Assembly: GCA_000733355.1 (NCBI GenBank) | Contig: JNVV01000070.1 | Coordinates: forward strand, 70,964-134,963 | DNA from: Falciphora oryzae | Lineage: Eukaryota; Ascomycota; Sordariomycetes; Magnaporthales; Magnaporthaceae | Direction: 5' to 3' | DNA length: 64,000 nucleotides | Shown: piece by piece, positions 11,149 through 21,693 of the stretch | Layout of the letters: each line of letters opens with the position of its first letter | Position numbering within the stretch: position 1 is the stretch's first letter | Position numbers and translations under genes: made by a program | The notes under the pieces: generated by a model | The model's input: the letters and a program-made list of their open reading frames with translations, nothing else | Database searches by the model: none | What the model was told of the DNA's origin: nothing

Positions 11149-11336
11149 TGCCCGCCCTAGCCACGACGGCCGAATTCGGCGGCATGGGCGGCCTATTCGC
11201 GTTCGCGCTGGGCGCCTATATGTGGGACAATTGGAGGCGCGACGCCGGGGAGGGTGTTAAGGTCATGCCCATCGACGTGCCGACCGAGAAGTTGCGGGAC
11301 GGGTCTGCTTCGCTCGACTTTAGGTGGTACTTGTAA
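11149..11336 (+). pseudogene. C-terminal gene remnant, family not recognised
   Basis: A plus-strand frame gives GGMGGLFAFALGAYMWDNWRR followed by an acidic/basic tail ending FRWYL and TAA at 11334. This looks like the last exon of a small membrane-associated protein (one hydrophobic segment, then WDNWRRD). The frame is closed upstream by a stop just before 11149 and no exon that could join it is visible, so it is probably a leftover. The rest of 10740-11588 holds nothing else that I can support. Confidence 0.35.
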
Positions 11337-11588
11337 CAGAGCCCGGCCTAGGTCGTTTGGCAAAAGATTCTCTCCCTCCTCCCCCCTTTCTATATATGTC
11401 GTATCCCGTCGTTTGAAAGACAAAGGGGGCCACAGAAGTAATGGGGCTTTGTCGTCTTTCCTCATAACGCCAATTAGTATAACTCTAGCGATACTGGGTG
11501 GGCAAAGCCAAGACGATAACAAACTTGCACCTTGAGCGCCCACATGGGCTGGGCTGACTTGCCTGTTTGCCCACGCAGCGCACACCCT

Positions 11589-12634
11589 CTAGATCCTCTC
11601 GATCAGGAACCGATACAGCGCCTGCTTCGCGTCTTCCGCGTCCTTCCCCGGCAAAAAGTCAAATGCGTGCGGCGCCCCCAGATAGACCTTGACTACCGCC
11701 TCGCTTCCCGTCGCCAACCACTTAACGCTCATTAGGATCGTGTCGTCGATCAGCGGGTCACCAGTACCGCAAATAAACAGAGCCGGCGGTAGCTTGCTCC
11801 CGGGCAGGCTCGCTGCCAGGCCCTCCAGGTCCTCGAACAGCGGCGACACCTCTGGCTCCCGCCTCTGCTCCACCGTCGCGCGCTCCGGGAGCATGAACCT
11901 GTCTACGTACTGGATCATGTTGTCGAGATCCAACATCACCGTCTTCCCCCCAGCGCTCCTCACCATCGACGGAAGACTGAGAGTCAAGTCGTACACCCCG
12001 TAGGTAAGCACAACCCCCGCGAGCCGGGCCGCGGCCTCGGGCTTGGTCCTCGCGAGACGAAGCACCGTCGTCGCCGCCAGGTGGGCTCCCGCGGACTCGC
12101 CGCCTATCGCTCGAAGCTCCAGCCCCCCGAATTTCTGACGCGCTTCCGGGGTCGCCAGGTACAGGGCAGCGTCGACGCAATCGTGCACCGGAGCCGGGAA
12201 GGGGTGGGCGGGGGCCAGACGGTAACCGACCGATACAACCGTCAGCTGGCTGGCGTTTGCCAACGCCAGGAGGATCCCATCAAAGCTAACCCGAGTGGTC
12301 CAGAGAACAGTTGTCAGCTTTCCTTCAAGAACCTGGCTGGAGGGGAGCGCATCGCTCACTCCTTGTCGGACCAGATCGCCCAGCCCCCACCGTGGATATG
12401 CATGTAGATGCCTTTGCTGGCCTTCCCATTTTGCGGATGCAAGACGCGGACCGGAACGGCCCGTCCTGCGTCGCGCGAAGGGATTTCCGCGTCTTGGCCG
12501 CTGGGGTGAGGCGGCTGGGCCGGCCAGCCTGGAACCGTCCTGAGATTCGTCATTATCGATTCACGCACATCTTGCGGTGTGGCTGACGGGGTGAATTTGG
12601 AAGGGTCCAAGGAGATATCGCTCTGGGTCGACAT
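11589..12634 (-). CDS. Alpha/beta hydrolase-3 family esterase (hormone-sensitive-lipase type)
   Basis: Exons 12634-12360 and 12285-11589 with a 74-bp intron (donor GTGAGC, branch CTGAC, acceptor TTAG), 323 residues. The oxyanion motif HGGG lies at residues 81-84, just before the intron, and the nucleophile elbow GESAG has Ser156. The acid is in GTGDPLIDD and the His in GAPHAFDF near the C-terminus, so the full catalytic triad is present. SVGYRLAPAHPFPAPVHDC is the usual family signature after the oxyanion hole. There is no signal peptide from the chosen Met (12634), so it should be cytosolic. It likely hydrolyses a small ester or lactone. An in-frame ATG further upstream (12775) would add a Phe-rich leader and is less likely. 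It lies on the same strand as the MDR reductase. Confidence 0.88.
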
Positions 12635-14965
12635 GGCGCCTCGGTTTAAGGGGGCAAGCCAAAGGAGAGCGTGCAGCAGGCTATCGGGCGAAGAAAGGTG
12701 TTGGGTAAATGGAAACAGAAAAAACTCTTGTATGGCGCACGGCGGTTGGAACACAACTGCTTGTTGACGGGGCATCCACGCCCCTCTATTTATCCTGGGT
12801 ATGAGGCCCGCCAGACCTCGGGGGATCGCATTTGCTGGGTTTCTAGAGGGGGGTGCCTGGTTGCTCGGGTTGCCCAGGTCGGATGCATCATCCAGCAGCA
12901 GGTAAGCAAGCGTGAAAGTGCGCTAGGTTGTCTTCCAGTGATTTCTACCAAGAGGAGGAGAATTATTCAACACATGAGAAAGATGACAAATCCGACTCTA
13001 CATACCTAGATTCTTTACAGCGACTGGACTCGCGCCGTAGTGCCAGGGCTGTGATCCGGGAAGGATCGTCAAACTAAACTTTTGCCTGTCTAGACCACGG
13101 ATGGAAGATGACCCGGGTAAGTAGCCCAAATCCAGGGGGTTTGGAGTTTTCGAGCTCTAACCAATAGCAGCAGCTGGATCTGGGGCAAAAGCCGGGAAAA
13201 TTGGCGCCCAGCGTTTCGCCAAAAGTACGCGGCCTACACGCGTCAACCATGGGTCGAGGGCTGATGAAATAAGAAGGAGCAGGAGCACCAGGCGTAAAAG
13301 CACTGCTCCTGGTCGCCATACACAATATGGCTATCGAGTACTGTATTTTCGGGCGACGCCTAACCAGTTGCATTGGAGAGCAAGCGACTTTTATCTTTAC
13401 GAGCCACGTACCGATGCCCTGTGAACTTCACACTCACCGTACCGGGGTCGTCTGAAATCCACGGCAATCTGTTCGCCTCGCGTCTCGCTATCGAATGAAT
13501 TCGTCGTTGCCGGAAACTCGTAGGTAAATATTATCCGGCGCCCCTTGCCTGTCGTTTTCAGCATCCGTGGTCCGCGAGGCGGCGAGGCGGCGAGGAAGGG
13601 ACTTCCCAACTTGTAGCTGGCGTTTCCTTGAACGTGGGCGTTTCTGGCGACGCTAGGATTATCGACTGCATTTGACGCCATGTTTGTATTTGTACCTGTG
13701 AGTACCAGTATTGTCGGTTGCGTCGTTCGCGCGTCCTGGGCGTAGAGCTCCCGTTGAAGGCGACGGCGCGGCGTCGAGCGGGTGTGACGCCGCATCGGCC
13801 AGGGGCGTAGGGTAGCCGTCTGGTGGTTGATCGACGGCTTCGGGCGCTAGACACTCGTATCGAAAGCTAAAAGCCAGGGGGCCCGGGCTTGTTGCTGGAG
13901 GGGACTGTGCGGATTTAGTGGCGCAGAGAACCCCTTGTCACTGAACCCCGCGACCTTTGAGACTCGCCGCCCGGATGCCGCCTGTAACCGGGATTTGGTC
14001 ACTATGCCTCGTCGGGTGCTACCGGTCTCCATCCCACTCCAGCGGCTAGTCTGCGTGGCAGCAGCGCCAGCGAGCCAGGAGGACAGCCAGAGAGTGTCAA
14101 TCCAACACCACGCTGTATCAGGTTCATCCCAGTATATACCACAACGACTGCAGCTCCTGATTCCTCAGTAGTATCTAGCGCTCGTCGGGTCGCGGCAGGC
14201 AGCTCTCCTACCATGGGAAATTGAGGGCTCCAACGTAGCCTTGGGCCGCCAACGCAATGATCGCTAGCCCCAGGCTAGGTTATTTTAATCACCGTCCACG
14301 GGCTTCGGCAGCTCAGCCTCCTGCGCAGAACATCTGCTTGTCACGAACTGGCTTACTACACCCAAGACGAGAGAAAGTGTGTGTGCGCAATGGTGGCTGG
14401 GAAGAAAAGAAGCAGGCTGTGGCGGCGCCAGTGGAGGTCGCACCAGTCGAACCAATACCTGCAAGTCTTGCGCTGCGTCCCGTTCTCGGGTCAACGACAA
14501 ATGACCCGAGCCACGAGACGCACCGGGCCTGTGGGCTCGGCGCTAGGTTTGAGCCTCCTCAGATGCAAGCTCGGCGGGACCCTCTGGTGCCTTGTGGATT
14601 GGATAACCTTGAGCACCGACCAGGCTCGCGGCGCCCTCTGTGTGCCCGATGTCGACCGCGGACGGGTGCTGTGAGACGAGGAAGAAGTAGGGTTGTCCAT
14701 GGAGTAACCGCGGCAGAGCGCTATCAGCGGTTGCCACTAGCTGGTTCTGAACGAGGGTGACAGCCTAAGCAAACGCCCGAGGCGAGCTACCTAAGGCTGC
14801 CGCTGGAGGCCTCTCTGGTCTGGTAAGGGTGCCACGACTGTACGAAGCTTCCGACGCTGCAGCCCTACTAAGCGGCGTGCCCTGTGGCAGCCACAACGTG
14901 GACGATGACGGCGATGTCGCGCTGTTGGAACCCGTGACTGTAAGCGTGCGTCGGCTCTTCATATG
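12635..14965. other. Intergenic with one copy of a dispersed repeat
   Basis: No gene that I can support. The segment near 13600-13885 is repeated in diverged form at 60100-60385 (listed separately). Other open frames are overlapping and compositionally poor. A minus frame at 14765-14962 is Ser/Ala-rich and may be a continuation of the decayed gene that follows. Confidence 0.4.
13600..13885 (+). repeat. Dispersed repeat, copy 1
   Basis: Aligned by eye with 60100-60385 in the same orientation. Shared landmarks include ATTATCGACTGCATTTGACG against ATTATCGGCTGCGTTTGACG, the following TGTTTGT...CTGT segment, TGATCGACGGCTT against TAATCGACGGCTT, and AAGCCAGGGG. Most differences I see are transitions. 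No terminal repeats or target duplication were found, so the element type is open. Confidence 0.6.
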
Positions 14966-16435
14966 TTAGGCGCTATCCCATACTGCTGCCACATATTCGA
15001 TCGGTGGCCGCCGCGGCCGGTGCTGCCGGGGTCTCGCCGAACTGGCCGCCCTTGTCGAGGCCGCGGGACTGACGCTCCGGGAGAACCCCACGAGCCGCGT
15101 CGCTCCACGGCCAAGGCTGGCGACGGTGCAATCGCCGTATGTGCTCTGGCTTGGTGTCACAACCAGCGCCTCCTCGTCGATATCCACGTCGGTGCCGCTG
15201 CTGCGGGGCCTACCGCGATACGCGTCGGCCCGGGGAAGTTCTTGGCCCTCGTCCGCGCCGTCGTCATCGTCGGCGAACAGGACGGCCGGGTCCAGTGGAG
15301 CACTAACCGCAGTGTATGCGCAAACAGGTTCATTAACTCGCGGAAATGGCTGGTCGAAACGGGCCGTGTCGAAATGCGCGCCCGCTCGTGCGCAGCGAAG
15401 AAATCGGTCGCGGTCTGTGACGGCGGAAGCACGCTGAGCTCGGCAACGCTGGCGAGTTGATCGCGCAGCGGAAGGTTGCGCCGCGCTACAGCAGCGCTAC
15501 CGTGTCGGAGTCGGGCTGCATTATCATTGTCGTATGGAACTGACCACCGTCGGATGAGACGGGAGAAGGCGACATTGTCGCTATGGGGCCCGGCGGCGCG
15601 AGCATTAAGGCTTTGGCCTTAAATAGATGCGGCAGCTCCGAGGCGATGCTGCAGCACTCCAAAACGGGGAAGTCGAGCGACAGCGACGAGCACCAGCCGT
15701 TGTGCTCAATCTCGCGCTGGACGGGCTTGCGCGGAGGCAGGTTGATCCCCTAGCTCGGCTTTTATATTCGTCGTCGTTTTGAGCTTGGGAAAACTTAAAA
15801 CCCGTCTTCTCCTTCCTGCTGCCCTCCGGCTCGTCAGGACCCGTGCTCGTAGGTGGATTCGCGTGCTCCTGCTGCTGTGACGGTTGTACTTTGGTGTTTG
15901 GTGCTGCTTCCAATCGTGCATTCCTGGCCGACGAGTCAGAATTCGCGGACTCGCGTCGAAGGCAATCCCCCATTCTCCGAGCCGCCCCTCTCGCTCTGGC
16001 TATTTGTTGTTCCCTTCGTCTCCTTTCCGGGTAATTGTTGAGCTGTAAAGAGAGGACTATCCCGCCGACATGGCCAAGCAGAACGGACCTTACCACGTCG
16101 GGGCGGTGCTTGATTCGTCCGTGTATGCCCTCGTCGGGCGCATTGCACTCAGCATACCAGGGTGACTCGCAGCCGTCCTTATCCCTACCAACCCTCCGAC
16201 GACGACCCTTATCGAAGTGCTCGGTCGCCTGCTCGCCGTACATGTACCGCAGGTGCGTGTCCACGTCGACGATCCTGCTAGGCCGACGAGGCGGCGGGCA
16301 GCCACCGTTCGCCGTTGGCGGGTCTGCCGCGACGGCCAGCGGCGCGGCACGCAAGCCGGCGAATTGTCTCCTGCCTGAGGCCCTCCATCTCCTGCCTCGT
16401 GCATGAAGCGGCGCCCATCTCAGCGCGCCCGGCAT
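14966..16435 (-). pseudogene. Decayed gene of unknown family, several frames
   Basis: Reading the minus strand from 16435, protein-like blocks follow each other in changing frames. They include RIVDVDTHLRYMYGEQATEHF, then a Gln/Lys-rich linker, then RKPVQREIEHNGWCSSLSL with DFPVLECCSIASELP and an in-frame stop. Next come LRDQLASVAELSVLPPSQ and, after a one-base shift, FDQPFPRVNEPVCAYTAV, an acidic run (ADDDDGADEG), DVDIDEEALVVTPSQSTYG and a TAA at 14966. Each block has good composition and codon use, so a real gene of roughly 450-500 codons seems to have been broken by indels. Alternatively some breaks are unrecognised introns. I cannot name the family. Confidence 0.45.
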
Positions 16436-17091
16436 CGGCGCCTTCGGGCCTTACCGTACACTTTCCGGATCAGGGCAGTCACCCGGACGGAGTCCCGTCG
16501 AGGACCCGCATCGGGACATGAATTTGGCCGCGAACAGCGTCTTCATGCGCCATCCTTGCGACCGGATCCCAAAACACGTTGCTGGCGTTGTCAACCATGT
16601 TCGCCGAGACCGAGATTCTCCGGCCCGTCGCTGGGCGGAATCAGGCAAGAAAAGGATCTGTAAGTGAGTGCAACGGAACCGGACGTGGAAAAGTATGGAT
16701 GGCCGGGCACCGATGTCCACGAGGAGCTCGGGGCCATGTATTCTTCCATCTCCTACCACGGCAAGACCTCATGGATCGGCGCGAGGCTCGTATGCCAGAG
16801 CAGTTGCCGCTCTAGGCCCTTTCGCCACGTGCCCGCCACGTAATCGTCTCGCGTGGCTGATAACCCTGGCCAGGCCGGAGATGGCAACCAGCTTGACGGT
16901 CGCTTCAGTCAAACTCAGCGCGGAGTATCTCATAACCATAACGGAACTACCCCAGAAGGAACAAGGGCTGATGGTCGGGTCGCGTTCCAAGTCAAAGCAA
17001 AAATCAGGGTGGCGGCAGGGTCACTTTCCAAGTCATCTATCTCGTTGGTCTCCCCAGGACATGGACGGAGCCGTCCGCTTGCTGGATAGCC

Positions 17092-17808
17092 GTGAATTCT
17101 ACGTGCGCTCTCGCGAAGCATTTCTTCCCACAAGCCGTGCAACCGGTGATTCCCGAGACGATCCACATCACTTCCGCCGGCACTGGCCGCAGCGGCAAGA
17201 AGGAGAAAACAGTGACGCTGAGCGTGCCGACGGACCAGTCACTTCCCGACCTTGTGTACAACATGACAATCAGAAGAGAGGAGGCAAGGAAACCCAGCAC
17301 AGGGGACGAGATAGGGGAGCCAAGGGTGATCGCCCTCAGAGACCCCATGCTCAACCTACAAGAGTCTCTGCCACGCATCGCGGAGAAACGCTCAAACATC
17401 CGACCTCCGGAAAAGCCTCTCTACATCCTGACAAGAGACAAGGTCCATGTGCACAACGGAGATCCCACAGAAGCCCAGATTTTGGCCAACATTTGCGAGC
17501 GCGCAGACATCTGGAGGGACCGAGGACCGATCGACATCCCCAAGGACGAACAGATGAGGATTCCCCTCGTCGAGGGATGGGAGCGGGGGAGCGCCATGGC
17601 CGAAAAGCTCCTTCCCCAGGCGTTGGAGGCTCTTTATGTACTCCTCCGATGCGCTCGATGGATGTGCGGCGCCGCGGAAGAACTTGATAATCTTCCGAAA
17701 CAACGTCCTAGCCTGGTTCATGCCGTGCCGCCGCATACACTTTTGCCCTTGGGCGAGAATTTAAAGCCATTGGGCCTGTATACTTTGGCCTTAAACCTAG
17801 GCCGATAG
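17092..17808 (+). pseudogene. Ty3/gypsy polyprotein fragment (segment before reverse transcriptase)
   Basis: The plus-strand frame contains ILANICERADIWRDRGPID followed by IPKDEQMRIPLVEGWE. This is the linker between protease and reverse transcriptase in fungal Ty3/gypsy Pol proteins, where a D-x-W-x-D segment and a P-x-x-x-x-M-x-I/V-P-L motif precede the reverse-transcriptase palm. The reverse transcriptase itself is missing: the sequence diverges right after the motif. No LTRs were found at its edges. It is a truncated, dead fragment. Preceding sequence (16.67-17.1 kb) may belong to the same element but is not recognisable. Confidence 0.6.
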
Positions 17809-18367
17809 TGCCTGCGATTTCGTCATCAAATCCCCAAAAAGCGACAGCAGGTCTTTGACGAGGTGAAACAGCGCCACCAGGATTACTAGGCCGAACGCGC
17901 AAACGGCCCTAGGATGGCGAAAACGGTAAAGCCGCACGACGCCTATTGGAAAGCGGCGTCTCCCTGCAGCTGCTCCGTGGCGAGGCCGACCTGCATAGCG
18001 GTCAACACCGGGGCGGTAAAAACGGCGGCGGCGGCCATCCAGGCGAGGTTGTCGCGGAAGAGGCTGCTGTAGTTATTCCTGCCGCGGAGGTATGTGCTAA
18101 AGGGTGCGAGGCGGGTAAAGCGGGGGACGGTGTTAATGCGGGACAGGCGGAACTCGGGCGCAGGAAGCACGGGTGGGCTCTAATAAGGCTGTTCTTTCTC
18201 TTTTCAAGGAGCTCTCTAGCCCATTCCTTCCACTCTACCCATTCGATGGTCGAGTCGTTTGTTTTGCGAGGTAGGAGGCGCGCTTCGCTGTAGGTCCAGA
18301 CCTTCATTCGAATCTCCCCAGGGAGTTTGGAGAGGGGCGAATCAAGCTGCGGATTGATCGAATCCAT
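17797..18367 (-). pseudogene. DUF6601-family membrane-protein pseudogene
   Basis: Minus-strand blocks match the C-terminal half of fungal DUF6601 proteins: a W-x-x-W segment (TIEWVEWKEWARELLEK), then FRLSRINTVPRFTRLAPFS, then SLFRDNLAWMAAAAVFTAP with LTAMQVGLATEQLQGDAAFQ. The last is the signature of this family. An in-frame TAG directly follows, then SCGFTVFAILGPF, then a frameshift, and the final membrane segment FGLVILVALFHLVKDLLSLF ends at 17797. A second frame change lies near 18150. The N-terminal half of the family is absent. It is inactive. Confidence 0.7.
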
Positions 18368-18964
18368 GGTGACAAGAGCGCGATAAAGTCGACGTCTTTA
18401 CAGCGTGGCGTTTGCGGGCTTGGGTCATGTTGTGATGAAGGGAAAACCAGAAGCGGTGCGAGTGTGAGCTTCCGATGGCTGCCTGAATACCAAAATTGAG
18501 ATGCAGACAGGTGGGTGATTGTGCGGTCAGCCTGAGGCGTTGATAGGGCAATAAGACCTAGGCCCAATAGATAGAGGTGCATGATTGCGAACCAACAACA
18601 GTTGAGCCAACACACACATCCAATGGATGGCAGCCTACCGGATGGGCCTGGAACATTGAATGGTTCGGAATGATTCTCATTAGACCAGAGTCCTTGCACT
18701 TGGGAGAAAGGAATAATGAAAATGGTCCCATTTTTCTCCCTTTTTTTTCCTTCTCGTCTAGCCTAGGCTGGTGACCTTGCCGCTTTAACTAGGAAAGTGC
18801 CATTTGCTTAATTGCGTTCGGCACAACTCATGTCAAGAATGTAGAACTTGTTTTGATTTATGGTGCCTGGGAAAGATATGTCTAATTATCCATTGGCTGG
18901 CGCTTGGGGGTGCTTTCTCATTTTCGTATGAAAGATATTATTACTAACCCCGTCCCTTCTATTT
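18368..18964. other. Intergenic, no gene seen
   Basis: Short overlapping frames only. The right part is AT-rich and probably forms the 3' flank of the SDR gene. Confidence 0.5.
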
Positions 18965-20031
18965 TCAATTCACCAGCTTAGTCCCCTTGAGCCCAACAAC
19001 ACCGACTTTGAGGAAGTCATAGTCTTCCTCCAGACGCTTCCTGATGTCCCCAGTCGCGAGCTCCTCCACGTCCCAGGACGCCCAGACGTAGCGGCCATGC
19101 AGGAAACGGGCCTCGGGCGAGGCGAGCCAGACAGCAAAGGAGCCAGGAAGGTCGAACTGGTCGAACGGCAGTTCCTTGGGTCCGACCTTGAAGTCGTCTT
19201 GCCAAATATCGCTGTGGAGGACGCCCGGGTGGAAGCTCACGACCCGCATCTGGTCCGGATCCGAATGGAGCGCCACCAGCTGCATCGCCATGGTGCCCGC
19301 GTTTTTGGACAAGCCGTAGGATGGCAGGTTGATGGAGAATGACGGGGTGGATGGGTCGAATAGGTGGATGGCGGCGGTCGTGACGTTGATTAAAACCTGG
19401 TGCGGGAAGCAAAGACAAGAATGAGTCAGCAGCTTATCATGGTGAAGACAGGAAACTCAATCGGGCATACCTTTGGAGAAGCCGGTTTCCCCTCAGGCAT
19501 GATCTGCTTGGAGAATTTCTCGGCAAAGTGGAGCGGTCCTTTAACGTTGGCCTCGAAGTTGGACCAGACCTCCTTGTACCCGAGGTCAACCAGGGGCAGC
19601 GGCTCCGTCTGGAACCTTGCCGCGTTTAGGACGAGGACATGCACGGGGCCGACCTCCGGGTCAGACCAGAGGCTCTCAACATCATCTTCGGCTGTAACGT
19701 CGCAGCGCTTGGTAATGATGACGGTGGGAGACGACAGCCTTGTGGTCTCTTGCTCGAGGGCGTCCCGGGCCGACGAGAGGACGTTGTCCCGGCGGCCGAC
19801 AATTACGACACGGGCGGCCTTGGCGGCCACGAACGCCTTGACCATAGCCAGGCCGACGCCGGTGCCACCGCCGGTGATAAGAACAGTTCTCCCGACCTGG
19901 CTAAGCTCCCGCCGCAGAGGCGAGATTGCCGGATAGACCGTTGAGTGGATGGTCTTGGTGACGTCGGTGGCTAGCGTCGCCAAGATAGTCTCTGTGAGCG
20001 CATGTTTATCCTCTGTGAGCATATGAGTCAT
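18965..20031 (-). CDS. Short-chain dehydrogenase/reductase (SDR)
   Basis: Two exons, 20031-19471 and 19396-18965, with a 74-bp intron (donor GTATGC, acceptor CACCAG), 330 residues. The N-terminal nucleotide-binding motif is TGGGTGVG at residues 53-60. An acidic residue in RCDVTAEDD marks the adenine pocket and LNAAR is the NAG-type motif. The catalytic pair is Tyr214 and Lys218 in SYGLSK, and an SFHPGVLHSDI segment follows, as in classical SDRs. The basic residues after the second strand (VGRRDN) suggest NADP(H). It has a 45-residue N-terminal extension with no membrane segment. Substrate unknown. It sits about 6 kb from the hydrolase and reductase on the same strand, so a loose metabolic grouping is possible but unproven. 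Confidence 0.87.
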
Positions 20032-21286
20032 GGTTGGCTAAAAATATCAGTGCGTATAGGTAGTCCGAAAGACAAGTGGCTGGAGGATATTGGGATTTGA
20101 TGAAGAGAATATGTGGTTTGGTACAGGAGTTGCCGGGGGGCTGATGAGCTGAGGGAAAGAGCAAAGTTCGAATACCTGGAAGGATTCTGCGCATATATAT
20201 AGGCCGATTTAGGGAACGCCGTCTAGCAGTGATCTTGTAAGATGCCGAAGCAACATCCCCTCTGACAAATACAGTCTGACATCGTCACGGCGGAGTGGGT
20301 GGCAGGGTGCGGACCGTCAGTGATTGAGGTGCTGCCAGAATATCAATTGCGGACACTGGTTTCTGAATTTGGCGATAGAGTCTCGTTGTTTCGGCATAGG
20401 CAACCGTTTCGTGATCCGTCGTGCAGCACGCTGCGGGCACTAGGACGAATCTGGACGATGGCTCAGAATGGTTCCCCGGCCCGCCGTGCAGGGCTTCCGC
20501 AGCCATCCGCTTGCCAGCAGCTGACCGTGTCACAGCGCGGCCTTGACGCGTACCCCCGAATCTCCGTCTTTGGGCCCGCAGGCTGCAGCTGACGACCAGG
20601 GTTTCCGCCTAAGTCCGCAGCTGTCAGACGGCAATAAAGCTAACGTTGTCCGACGTCACTCCGCTAAGTGCCCGCCTGGGCAAAGCCTCTCGCGAAGAGC
20701 TGCACGTTTGAGGACATCCCGTTATAGCATGTGGTTGGTGGATTGCCTGCGACTGCGGGCGTGAATTCTCGGACGATGCTGGAGAACACCGCCCAGCACG
20801 AACGGGTATTGAGCAAGGAACATGATAGTTATAGGGTCAAACCTCATTGCTATTACTCCATGGGGCCTGCTCTGGCATGGGATTGTGTGTGATTCAGGCC
20901 CGGGATTGGCTGGATACCTATCTCATTTCTTCGTCTGGTCGTTTGATTGCCCACGTAGCCCAGACGAGCACCCAGCGAGGCCCTCTGGTGCTGCACCAAG
21001 CACGAGCTTCAGCTGGGCCCGCGCCTTGTTTAGAGCTCAGAACCTTGGTCGGTTACATGCCGCGGCCCGTCAGTCATTGGCAACGTGCCCGCCAACTCGC
21101 AGGTCGCAGACCAGGCGAGCAGCTGAACCCGCACCCCACCAATTCAAGCACGAGCTTCAGCGGGCTCGCGTCCCGTCAGCTCGCAGGCTGCAGACCACTG
21201 CCAGTGCCAATAAAGCACTGCGGGGTGTTTTCTGGACGTATCAACGACGCCGGCGTCTTTCCCGGGCAATTTGCATTGAATTGGGC

Positions 21287-21420
21287 CATCCCCTCGAGTG
21301 CCGTTGGGCCCCAAGCTCCTGAATAGGAAAAGGATCCCAGGATTTATCCCTGATAAAAATACGTGGCTGGCCGAGAGGGAAAGATCTGCAAGCAAGGGCC
21401 CAACGGCACTCAAGGGGATG
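21287..21420. repeat. Fold-back inverted repeat, 25-bp arms
   Basis: Left arm 21287-21311 (CATCCCC...GGGCCC) pairs with right arm 21396-21420 with one mismatch, a C/T transition. The spacer is 84 bp. No target duplication is evident. It could be a small MITE or remnant of a larger one. Confidence 0.65.
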
Positions 21421-21520
21421 TGTGCAGGATTTATCAATCAATCAGCACGAGTTGACGCGCATGTAATCAACCCGGATCTGCGACTGGTCGGCTGGAGCGG
21501 GGTCAATCTGCACGGTCGGC

Positions 21521-21693
21521 TGTTGCACAGCGTAACGAGAATGAATTGATCTGATTGGATTGATTGATTGATCTGTCTGATTGATGATGCGCCATGCCCG
21601 CCTGGACAGATTTCCCGCAAAATTTTGCCCGCAACGCGTCCTGCCCAACACGTCCGTGCACTTGACTAATCAAATCCTGCATCGCATGCAACA
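21521..21693. mobile_element. Solo LTR related to the copia element at 48.6-54.3 kb
   Basis: The 173-bp segment starts TGTTGCACAGCGTAA and ends GCATGCAACA. Its beginning and several inner words (GATCTG, CCTGCCC, TGCAAAATTT-like, AACGCGTC, ACTAATCA) follow the order seen in the 186-bp LTRs of the copia element. It is flanked by a perfect 5-bp direct repeat, TCGGC (21516-21520 and 21694-21698). Solo LTRs arise by recombination between the two LTRs of an integrated element. Confidence 0.8.
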
